A stretch of DNA of 55,164 nucleotides from Eubacteriales Family XIII. Incertae Sedis bacterium (GTDB lineage: Bacteria > Bacillota > Clostridia > Peptostreptococcales > Anaerovoracaceae): positions 1 through 55,164 of the forward strand of contig JAISBV010000028.1 of assembly GCA_031266025.1 (NCBI GenBank), written 5' to 3'. This document shows, in pieces, positions 7,788-14,726 of this stretch. Numbering within the stretch: position 1 is the first letter of the stretch; the number at the start of each line of letters is the position of its first letter. The notes beneath the pieces were generated by a model. It saw only the letters and a program-made list of their open reading frames with translations. It had not been told where the DNA came from and ran no database searches. The position numbers and the translations under genes are program-made.

Positions 7788-8637
7788 TTATAATTTTGCC
7801 TATTTGGACGAGAGCTCAAAAAGGGAAATACGGCGCGCAATTTTAAATGCCATCGCGATTCCCGGGTTTCAAGTTCCTTTTGGATCAAGAGAGCTGCCGA
7901 TCGGCAGAGGTTGGGGAACCGGCGGAATTCAAATAACCCTCTCGATTATCCTGCCGGACGACACGTTAAAGGTTATTGACCAGGGGAGTGACGATAGCGT
8001 AAACGCCGTGAGCATAAAACGTTTTATCTCAGAATGTACGGGGGTCGGCATGACGACGGACAGCGAGACAGCCTCGGTAATACAGTCCCGCCACCGCATT
8101 CCGGAAATCCCGTTGCGAAGCGATCAGATCCTCGTATTGCAGGTACCCGAGCCGGAACCGCTCAAGCTTGTTGAAGGCAGCGAGGTCGAAGCGCGTCGCA
8201 TGCACGCCGAAAAGGACTATAATCTCATGTGGCTCAGATTGTTTGAGGATTTGGTTCAATTCGATGAAATTGTTGCGGCGGCGGGTTACCCCGTAATGGT
8301 GAACGGCAGATACTTGACGAATCCTTCCCCCATTCCGCGCTATGATGTTCCGAAGCTGAATATGTCGGAGACGCTCTGCTTGTTCGGCGCGGGAAGAGAA
8401 AAAAAGATTTACGCAATTCCTCCGTACACAAGGGTAGAGGCGCTGTCCTTTGAGGATGTACCGTTTGCCGTAGAGTCATTCGGCGATCATTATTGCTGCA
8501 AATGCGGAGCGAAAGGAGTGTTTTTGGATGAAAGCTACAATGAGAAGACCGGAGAGAAATATTATCAGTGCTCCGACACGGGATATTGCAACGGAAGGCG
8601 CGCCGCGGGAAACCGAGCCGATATTGTCTGTAAATAG
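7777..8637 (+). CDS. phnJ: C-P lyase, radical SAM enzyme PhnJ
   Basis: The enzyme that breaks the carbon-phosphorus bond, turning ribose 1-alkylphosphonate 5-phosphate into the 1,2-cyclic phosphate and an alkane (methane from methylphosphonate). It is 286 residues long. The [4Fe-4S] ligands follow the family pattern C-x2-C-x21-C-x5-C at C240, C243, C265 and C271, and Gly30 aligns with the E. coli glycyl-radical Gly32 (AIPG). All residues expected for activity are present. Its 3' end is overlapped by phnK. Confidence 0.96.
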   Translation: MNRNYNFAYLDESSKREIRRAILNAIAIPGFQVPFGSRELPIGRGWGTGGIQITLSIILPDDTLKVIDQGSDDSVNAVSIKRFISECTGVGMTTDSETASVIQSRHRIPEIPLRSDQILVLQVPEPEPLKLVEGSEVEARRMHAEKDYNLMWLRLFEDLVQFDEIVAAAGYPVMVNGRYLTNPSPIPRYDVPKLNMSETLCLFGAGREKKIYAIPPYTRVEALSFEDVPFAVESFGDHYCCKCGAKGVFLDESYNEKTGEKYYQCSDTGYCNGRRAAGNRADIVCK

Positions 8638-9430
8638 ATTGACGGTAAGGTATGGAACGGGGTGCTCCGATTGCGAAAACGGCATTGGACTGCAAAAGAA
8701 CCGTTGCCCGAAATGCGGAACCATTTGGGCGCTCAGAGATGCAGCCTTTTCTTTATATCAAGGCGAGGTGCTTGGCGTTGTAGGCGAATCGGGGTCGGGC
8801 AAAAGCACGATGATGAAATGTATCTGTTTTGATGAAAGCCCCACCTTGGGCGAATATACCGTACATACCGGCGGCGGGAACGCGTTTCAACTGAGCAGAC
8901 AATCCCAAAAGCAGTTTAGAAACGAGCGAATGGGCATGGTATATCAAAACCCCATGCTTGGCCTAAAAATGGATTATTCGGTCACCTCAAACATAGCCGA
9001 AAACCTAATCGCTTCCAACTGCAAGAATGTAAGCCATTTGCGGGCGCGTGTGACCGAGCTTCTTGAAATTGTGGAGATATCCCCATTCCGCATGAAGGAG
9101 AAGCCGAAATATTTTAGCGGCGGGATGCAACAGCGCGTTCAAATCGCGAAGGCCATCGCCAACAATCCGCAGATTCTTCTTTTGGACGAGGTGACGACAG
9201 GGCTTGACCTCTCGGTTCAAGCCAAGGTTCTCGATGTGATCAAAAAAATCATTCGTGAGTTCAATGTGGCTGTGATTCTGGTTTCTCACGATCTGGCCGT
9301 TATAAAAATGTTGGCGGATCGAACGGTCGTTATGCTCGACGGTGAGATCATCGAGCGCGGACTGACCGATCAGGTCATGGAAGATCCTCAGCATCCGTAT
9401 ACACAGCAGCTTGTTCACTCTTTATTGTAG
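8528..9430 (+). CDS. phnK: C-P lyase-associated ABC-type ATPase PhnK with zinc-ribbon insert
   Basis: ABC ATPase that binds the C-P lyase core rather than a transporter. It has Walker A GESGSGKST (86-94), signature FSGGMQQR and Walker B LLLDEVTTGLD. Between the first strand and Walker A lies a CxxC...CxxC insert (C46, C49, C60, C63), a probable zinc ribbon seen in some Gram-positive and alphaproteobacterial PhnK. The ATG at 8528 has AAAGGAG upstream but makes a 110-base overlap with phnJ. A TTG at 8624 would give the usual short N-terminus, so the start is uncertain. Confidence 0.9.
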   Translation: MKATMRRPERNIISAPTRDIATEGAPRETEPILSVNRLTVRYGTGCSDCENGIGLQKNRCPKCGTIWALRDAAFSLYQGEVLGVVGESGSGKSTMMKCICFDESPTLGEYTVHTGGGNAFQLSRQSQKQFRNERMGMVYQNPMLGLKMDYSVTSNIAENLIASNCKNVSHLRARVTELLEIVEISPFRMKEKPKYFSGGMQQRVQIAKAIANNPQILLLDEVTTGLDLSVQAKVLDVIKKIIREFNVAVILVSHDLAVIKMLADRTVVMLDGEIIERGLTDQVMEDPQHPYTQQLVHSLL

Positions 9431-9441
9431 GGGGCGCAGGA

Positions 9442-10608
9442 ATGATTGGTTTCATAAACGGGAAAATCATAGGCGAGGATAAGGTTCTTGAAGGCTCTGT
9501 GCTTCTTGTCGAAGACGGAAGAATCGTGGAAATTGCACCGGAACGCGGCAATTTGGCGGGAACAGAGCTGATCGACGTGAGCGGCGCGTATATTGCTCCC
9601 GGTTTTATTGATATACACTCGGATTATTGCGAACAGCTGATACAGCCCCGCGCCACGGCCATTATGGATTTGGACATGGCCTTTGCCCAAGTTGAGCGGA
9701 TATTGGCCGCACAGGGTGTTACAACCGTATTCCATTCACTTTCTTTACAGAATCCCACGCTCCAAAAAGTAAAGGAGGTACGCAATCTTGAGTTTGTCGC
9801 GAAAATTGCGGAGAAAATCCATAAGGAGCAAAAGGATGCGGGGCTGATACGGCATCGCTTGCATTTGCGGATTGAGCTTGATAATCCCGCGTGCTGCGAT
9901 ACCGTCGCCGAATGGATCGACAAAGGATATATCCATGAAATTTCTTTTATGGATCATACGCCGGGACAGGGGCAGTACCGGAATTTGGAGATTTATAAAA
10001 AATCCACGATGGCATATATGGATATGGAATCAGACGCGGTTTACGACGCTTGGATGGAAAAGCAAGCCGCAAAGCCCATGATTTCAGCGAAGCAGATGGA
10101 GACGTTGATTATAAAGGCACAGGAACTCGGAATCGCCGCAGCCTCTCACGACGACGATACGACGGAGAAAATTGACTTTTTAAAATCCATGCGCGTCACA
10201 ATCAGCGAATTTCCCATCACGCCGGAGGTTGCGAAGCGAGCGGCCGAAAATGGTATATACACGGTGTTTGGAGCGCCCAACGTGCTTTTGGGCGGGTCTC
10301 ACAGCGGGAATCTTTCCGCGGCGGAGGTCGTTACCCAAATGGTCGGCGGTATCCTTTGCTCGGACTATTACCCCGCGGGACTGTTGTACAGCGTCTTTAT
10401 ACTCAACAGAACGCATCACATGCCGCTGCCCGCCTGCTTTGCCTTAACCTCGTTGAATCCCGCAAAGGCGCTTAGGATAGAAAAAGACTATGGGAGCCTT
10501 GCTGCGGGCAAAAAGGCGGATTTCCTGATTATAAAGGACGGAGAGCCTCCTTGTATTACAGAGGTTTATACGGACGGGCGCGCCGTACTGCGGTATCGCA
10601 ACCGATAA
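9442..10608 (+). CDS. phnM: Ribose 1-alkylphosphonate 5-triphosphate diphosphatase PhnM
   Basis: Amidohydrolase-fold enzyme of 388 residues that removes pyrophosphate from ribose 1-alkylphosphonate 5-triphosphate, giving the PhnJ substrate. Metal-binding residues are visible as IDIHSD (H59, D61) and SHDDDT, with a C-terminal GSLAAGKKADF typical of amidohydrolases. It starts 11 bases after phnK. Confidence 0.93.
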   Translation: MIGFINGKIIGEDKVLEGSVLLVEDGRIVEIAPERGNLAGTELIDVSGAYIAPGFIDIHSDYCEQLIQPRATAIMDLDMAFAQVERILAAQGVTTVFHSLSLQNPTLQKVKEVRNLEFVAKIAEKIHKEQKDAGLIRHRLHLRIELDNPACCDTVAEWIDKGYIHEISFMDHTPGQGQYRNLEIYKKSTMAYMDMESDAVYDAWMEKQAAKPMISAKQMETLIIKAQELGIAAASHDDDTTEKIDFLKSMRVTISEFPITPEVAKRAAENGIYTVFGAPNVLLGGSHSGNLSAAEVVTQMVGGILCSDYYPAGLLYSVFILNRTHHMPLPACFALTSLNPAKALRIEKDYGSLAAGKKADFLIIKDGEPPCITEVYTDGRAVLRYRNR

Positions 10609-10665
10609 GAAGCATTGCGGCGTTATATATAAAATCAAAAAGAAGGAAGAAAGGAATGTTTTATT

Positions 10666-11580
10666 ATGAAAAGAAAATTCTTAACAATGGTGGCGCTGAT
10701 CCTGTCGGTATCTCTCATGACTGTTCTCTTTGGCTGCTCGACCAACAAAACGGCCGAAAACGAGAAAAAAGAATTCGTATTGTGCTACTTACCCAGCGAA
10801 GCGGCGGAGCAGTATAAGGAGTCCCGCAGTCAGCTTGCGGACGCTCTCGAACAGGCGATCGGCATGAAGATCGTTGAGGTAAACGCGACTGACTTTAACG
10901 GAACCGTTGAAGCGATGCGTACGGGAAAAGCCGATATGGCGTATTTCGGCCCGCTTACATACGCCCAAGCGCAGGAACGCGTCGCGGTTGAACCCTTGGT
11001 TGTTTACGGTAAAGACGGCGACAAGGCCAACGCCGTCTACTATTGCTATTTGGTTGCCAACGCAAAGGACGATTCCATTCGTTCCATTAAAGATGTCGAG
11101 GGCAAAGTAATGGCGTTTGCCGACCCGAATTCCACGTCCGGCAACCTTGTGCCCTCGTATGAAATTATGAAGGCCTTCCCCGAATTGAACCTTACTATGG
11201 ACGACCTGCACATCGGCGGCGCCTTTTTCGAATCGGTATCCTTTTCCGGCGCTCAAAAAGCGGGATTGCAAGCCGTAGCCAACGGGGATGTGGACGTTGT
11301 TCCGGCCGCTTCCATGACCTATGACGGTGAGATGAAGGCCGGCAATATCAGCGAGGAAAACGTAAAAATCATCTATACGTCCGATGCCATTCCGGGTTCG
11401 CCCTGGACTATACGCTCCGAGCTTGACAATGAATTGAAGCAAAAGGTCAAGGAGTTCTTATTGAATTATGAGAACGACGCCTATTTTGAAGAGTTCCACG
11501 GCGATCCCGGACGTTACTTGGAATGTTCCCCCGACGAATACAAAGAAATCATTGATCTCAACAACAGACTTCAACCATAA
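10666..11580 (+). CDS. phnD: Phosphonate-binding lipoprotein of the ABC transporter
   Basis: Substrate-binding protein of 304 residues. A lipoprotein signal peptide ends in LFGC (Cys24), so the mature protein would be tethered outside the membrane and deliver phosphonate to PhnE. The body shows the PhnD pattern (YFGPLTYAQA, then DPNSTSGNLVPSYE). It lies between phnM and phnL, far from its transporter partners phnCEE. A perfect hairpin follows the gene. Confidence 0.93.
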   Translation: MKRKFLTMVALILSVSLMTVLFGCSTNKTAENEKKEFVLCYLPSEAAEQYKESRSQLADALEQAIGMKIVEVNATDFNGTVEAMRTGKADMAYFGPLTYAQAQERVAVEPLVVYGKDGDKANAVYYCYLVANAKDDSIRSIKDVEGKVMAFADPNSTSGNLVPSYEIMKAFPELNLTMDDLHIGGAFFESVSFSGAQKAGLQAVANGDVDVVPAASMTYDGEMKAGNISEENVKIIYTSDAIPGSPWTIRSELDNELKQKVKEFLLNYENDAYFEEFHGDPGRYLECSPDEYKEIIDLNNRLQP

Positions 11581-11623
11581 GAACCCGGTCAATATCAAGC
11601 ACAAGCGGATATTGACCGGGTTC
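11581..11623 (+). promoter_or_regulatory. Perfect 16-bp stem-loop between phnD and phnL
   Basis: Arms 11581-11596 and 11608-11623 are exact inverse complements around an 11-base loop, starting one base after the phnD stop. There is no T-run; a ribosome site (AAGGAG) follows. This fits an mRNA-stabilising or attenuating hairpin that sets the level of the binding protein above that of downstream genes. Confidence 0.7.
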
Positions 11624-11637
11624 CAAGGAGTACATGC

Positions 11638-12324
11638 ATGAATACAATCCTATCCGTAAAAAACCTAAATAAGACGTTTCGCATATATGAGCCGGACAGA
11701 ACCATAAAGACCCTTGAAAATATCAGCTTCGACTTGGCCGAAAGGGAATTTTTGGGGATTGTCGGCGCGTCGGGCTCAGGTAAATCCACGATTTTGCGCT
11801 GTGTTTATCAGACATACCGTGTCGAATATGGGGAAATACGGTACAGATCCGTTCGTTACGGCAATATTGATTTGGCGCGCGCCGCTGACCGTGAAATACT
11901 GCACATACGAAAAAAAGAAATTGCGTATGTCTCGCAATTTTTGGAGGTATTGCCGAGAATTACGGCGCGCCAATCGGTTGAGAATTCAGCCTTGGAGGTA
12001 GGCGCTTCTTACGAGGAAGCGCAAGCCTCCGCCGAGGAAATGTTGGCGTATTTCCATCTGCCGAGTGATTTGTGGGACATCTACCCACATATGTTTTCGG
12101 GCGGTGAAAAGCTGCGTTTAAATCTCGCCAAATCAATGGTAAAGAAACCGAGACTTCTGCTTTTGGACGAACCCACCGCTTCGCTGGACGCCGATTCAAA
12201 AAAATTGGTGAGAGGGATTTTGGTCAAGCTCAATCACGAAGGCGCCTCTATGATCGGCATTTTCCACGACTTGGATTTTATGGACGGACTTTGCAACAGA
12301 ACCCTCAACATCACGGTGCGGTAA
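11638..12324 (+). CDS. phnL: C-P lyase-associated ABC-type ATPase PhnL
   Basis: PhnL, 228 residues, an ABC ATPase needed with PhnG, H and I for the first step of the pathway. Walker A is GASGSGKST (43-51), the signature is FSGGEKLRL and Walker B is LLLLDEPTASLD. AAGGAG precedes the start. It is separated from phnK by phnM and phnD, unlike the E. coli order. Confidence 0.92.
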   Translation: MNTILSVKNLNKTFRIYEPDRTIKTLENISFDLAEREFLGIVGASGSGKSTILRCVYQTYRVEYGEIRYRSVRYGNIDLARAADREILHIRKKEIAYVSQFLEVLPRITARQSVENSALEVGASYEEAQASAEEMLAYFHLPSDLWDIYPHMFSGGEKLRLNLAKSMVKKPRLLLLDEPTASLDADSKKLVRGILVKLNHEGASMIGIFHDLDFMDGLCNRTLNITVR

Positions 12325-12365
12325 GAAACAGTAGGAGCGACCATTCCAAAGAAAAGGGATTATCA

Positions 12366-13211
12366 ATGGAGCATTTTAAGGCTGATTTACATGTCCACAG
12401 TAATTATTCCGACAATCCCCTCTCGTTGGACGAAATTTTTTGCCTCGCTCGGGAAAGGGGCGTCACACATATTTCCGTTACCGACCATGACGGCGCTGAC
12501 GGGTGCGAGAAGGCGATGCAAGTGGCCGGTAAGTATGATATCCTCTGTGTGAAAGGCATTGAAATATCTGCCTTTGACTTTGCCGGCGACAGAAAAGTAC
12601 ACGTGTTGGGATACGGCTTCCGTAACGATGAGTTGTTGAATGAATTCTGCGCGCCCGTTCGGAAGCGAAGGCATGATAATTCGTTGGCCCAAATTGAGAT
12701 TTTTAAAAAACTGGGTTATAAGCTTATGACCGAGGATGTGCTTCCCTATGCGCAAAGGCATAAAACAGTACGTTCGGACGTGATTTACAAGCAGCATATC
12801 CTTCACTGTCTTTATGATACAAACCAAACCGCATCCCTGTTCGCCGATTATAACCGTTTATTCAAAAACGGCGGACCGTGTGATTTCGACATCCGTTACA
12901 TTGACGCGCGCGAGGCGGTTCGGATGATAAAAGAAGCGGGAGGCTTACCCGTACTCGCGCACCCCATGCAACAAGGGAATTTGGACATTGCTTTCGACCT
13001 CAAGAAGGAAGGTCTGTTCGGCGTTGAGGCGTACCATCACTCCGCTTCGGTCAAAGAAGCGGAGTTAATTCGGGAAACGGCGGCAACTCTTGGTCTGGCT
13101 GCAACCGGCGGCAGCGATTTTCACAGCTTCTATATGCGTGAGCCCATTGAACCGGGGCAATTTACAGCGCCGTCGTCACACGAACTGTCTAAGCTCTTCT
13201 TGTCGGAATAG
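12366..13211 (+). CDS. phnPP: PHP-domain cyclic phosphodiesterase (PhnPP-like)
   Basis: PHP-domain metal-dependent phosphoesterase of 281 residues. Visible metal ligands are LHVH (H9, H11), TDHDG (D40, H41), the E in KGIEISAF, LAHP and GSDFHS. The chosen ATG follows AAGGGA; the frame is open upstream. The reported Eggerthella enzyme of this type (PhnPP) hydrolyses 5-phosphoribosyl 1,2-cyclic phosphate first to ribose 2,5-bisphosphate and then to ribose 5-phosphate. As the last gene of a C-P lyase operon lacking phnP and phnN, that role is the best reading; assignment rests on family and context. Confidence 0.82.
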   Translation: MEHFKADLHVHSNYSDNPLSLDEIFCLARERGVTHISVTDHDGADGCEKAMQVAGKYDILCVKGIEISAFDFAGDRKVHVLGYGFRNDELLNEFCAPVRKRRHDNSLAQIEIFKKLGYKLMTEDVLPYAQRHKTVRSDVIYKQHILHCLYDTNQTASLFADYNRLFKNGGPCDFDIRYIDAREAVRMIKEAGGLPVLAHPMQQGNLDIAFDLKKEGLFGVEAYHHSASVKEAELIRETAATLGLAATGGSDFHSFYMREPIEPGQFTAPSSHELSKLFLSE

Positions 13212-13409
13212 AGATTGCCATATACTCCGCAAATTTCAAACGTCATATCATTCGGTTGAGCAAATGATAATGATCGGAACCGCATTATGACCGGAAACGG
13301 TATACCGTGCTCCACGCCGATGTCGCCTGACGGTGTGATGAAAAAACCGGTCATTACTGCATTTCCGATCAATACGGCAAAATATCAGAACTCTCTTGAC
13401 GGGTATACG
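13212..13409. other. Non-coding spacer at right edge of phosphonate island
   Basis: No supported gene. A weak inverted repeat (TATCATT / AATGATA around 13246-13270) lies just after the PHP gene. Frames on both strands are open for short stretches but show no recognisable protein. The homology to the left scar begins at 13421. Confidence 0.4.
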
Positions 13410-13625
13410 TTAGTGAGATGTTTCACGCCGCCGTATATAATCCTCGACTTCTTCGACAAGCCCCTGCGTTCCCGTAAGGTGAAACGGTTCATAGCCGATT
13501 TCAAGAAAGTGCAGGATGTTATACTTACGGTCAAGCTCAACGAACTCATGCGGTGTCAAGTTATGTCGGCGCATATATTCATTGGCAACGTCGGTTTGCA
13601 GAAATAAAACGGGATGTACTTTCAT
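13410..13625 (-). CDS. DUF3791 small protein
   Basis: Protein of 71 residues matching the DUF3791 pattern (VHPVLFLQTDVAN, then RKYNILHFL, FHLTGTQG and VEEVEDYIRRRE). The ATG at 13625 is chosen because GGAGGT sits about 6 bases before it. It is the last gene of a three-gene unit, 2 bases after its neighbour. DUF3791 genes commonly accompany DUF3990 genes; a role as antitoxin or accessory factor is inferred. Its 3' part is repeated at 3074-3139 and a middle part at 16947-17001. Confidence 0.85.
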   Translation of the reverse strand: MKVHPVLFLQTDVANEYMRRHNLTPHEFVELDRKYNILHFLEIGYEPFHLTGTQGLVEEVEDYIRRRETSH

Positions 13626-13627
13626 AA

Positions 13628-13870
13628 TCACACCTCCAACCAGCGTTGCCGGTCGCCTGACTGTTCGGCTTCAACCATATCCACCACATAGGCAGGGCTC
13701 TCGCGATAGAGTTGGGACTTCGGTTTCATCAATACATTATACGTCTTGGTCGCCATAAAATCACGCAGAGCATCAGTTGTTGATTTTCCGGAAAGTTGTG
13801 CAAGTTCCTCCGCGACATTGGCCGTCAGAACCTTCAAGATAAACGCTATAGCATTTTCGTCAGGCATCAT
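13628..13870 (-). CDS. Small protein of the DUF3990 cassette, function unknown
   Basis: Protein of 80 residues with no domain I can name. It is acidic and mostly helical in character, with ANVAEELAQLSGKS followed by ALRDFMATKTY. AAGGAGGG lies 8 bases upstream. The start ATG overlaps the DUF3990 stop as ATGA, and the stop is 2 bases before the DUF3791 start, so all three proteins should be made in fixed ratio. It may be the immunity or antitoxin partner. Confidence 0.75.
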   Translation of the reverse strand: MMPDENAIAFILKVLTANVAEELAQLSGKSTTDALRDFMATKTYNVLMKPKSQLYRESPAYVVDMVEAEQSGDRQRWLEV

Positions 13871-14409
13871 CGGATTGCCCTCCTTTTAACGAATCGAAGC
13901 AGTGACACAGCCCGTGATGTTCCAAAGAACATTTGATACGGCAATCTGCCGGGCAGGATATATTGCAAGAAAGTTCGGATCGCAAGCTCGCTGTTTGGGT
14001 CGCCGTAAATACGATTCAAAAACGCCTGTACAACTACATTTGTATCATCGTTTGCGGTCGGGCCCATAACGATGTCATAGTTGTGCTGCCGGTTACGCTC
14101 GGAACGGTTTTTTACGACAAAACGTACCCATTCCTCGCTTGGTTCGGTGAATTCTTTTACGTTCATTTGGTTCAAATTATCGGCGTCAAACTCGTAGGTG
14201 CAAAACCATGCTTGCGCCGTCGGTTCGCCGCCGGCCTCGATAAGCAAATCATTTTCAAAGTTGCGGTTACGAATAGCGATTCGCTCCGCCTGCGATTCCG
14301 TACGGCTGACATAAAATCCACGCCCGAAATCTTTGAACGGTTTGCCGCGATTCGGTTCAATCACATCGAAATCGTATATCGTTCCGTGATAAAGCGTGAT
14401 AACATTCAT
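13867..14409 (-). CDS. DUF3990 protein, ADP-ribosyltransferase-like putative toxin
   Basis: Protein of 180 residues. The N-terminus LYHGT, followed by DFGRGFYVSRTESQA, is the hallmark of DUF3990, a family related to the ADP-ribosyltransferase fold (His of YHGT and Tyr of GFY as candidate NAD-binding residues). The frame is open to a GTG at 14427; the ATG at 14409 fits the family start better. It is the first gene of a coupled three-gene unit. A toxin role modifying a host macromolecule is inference; the target is unknown. Confidence 0.82.
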   Translation of the reverse strand: MNVITLYHGTIYDFDVIEPNRGKPFKDFGRGFYVSRTESQAERIAIRNRNFENDLLIEAGGEPTAQAWFCTYEFDADNLNQMNVKEFTEPSEEWVRFVVKNRSERNRQHNYDIVMGPTANDDTNVVVQAFLNRIYGDPNSELAIRTFLQYILPGRLPYQMFFGTSRAVSLLRFVKRRAIR

Positions 14410-14432
14410 TATTCTGTTATTCCTCACTGATC

Positions 14433-14558
14433 GAGCAAACGGTTTTACCGGATCGAATAATTGGCGCGATATGCTTATTATACACTATGATTTTGTTTGC
14501 ATAAAGAATATGTTGAAAAAACCGCATAAAATCATCGACTACAGTCGATGATTTTGCA
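14433..14558 (-). promoter_or_regulatory. Leader/promoter of the DUF3990 cassette, ending in a perfect palindrome
   Basis: The 126 bases upstream of the cassette are repeated almost exactly at 17012-17137. They contain a perfect -10 (TATAAT on the minus strand, 14477-14482) with only a weak -35, and at the far end a palindrome with 13-base arms (14528-14540 and 14543-14555) around a 2-base centre. The palindrome has A and T runs outside, so it may be a bidirectional terminator. The rest of 14410-14726 holds no supported gene. Confidence 0.65.
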
Positions 14559-14665
14559 AAAACCGTTTGTATTATCTTTATGGATGAAGTAAATATGAGC
14601 CTAAACGGAATCAAGCATATGAATATCAAAGACTTCCTGTTGAACGACCGGAATTGAACGAAGAC

Positions 14666-14700
14666 AAGGCCCGCGCTGTCTGCGGACAGCCGCGGGCCTT
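14666..14700 (-). terminator. Terminator of the SLH/transglutaminase gene
   Basis: AAGGCCCGCG and CGCGGGCCTT, with an inner CTGTC/GACAG extension, form a strong hairpin 27 bases after the SLH gene stop. The U-tract is poor (TTGTCTTCGTT). Confidence 0.65.
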
Positions 14701-14726
14701 GAAAGCCTTGCCGAAATAAACTGCCC

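Noticed and set aside
13287-13607. Plus-strand frame of 106 codons at the right edge of the island
   Set aside because: Its second half is antisense to the DUF3791 gene, which has a good ribosome site and a family match; the first half has no recognised homology.
14417-14629. Minus-strand frame of 70 codons in the cassette leader
   Set aside because: It reads straight through the perfect palindrome and the -10, and no ribosome site or family is seen.
14580-14657. Plus-strand frame of 25 codons (MDEVNMSL...)
   Set aside because: No ribosome site and no recognised peptide family; could be a decayed fragment but cannot be supported.
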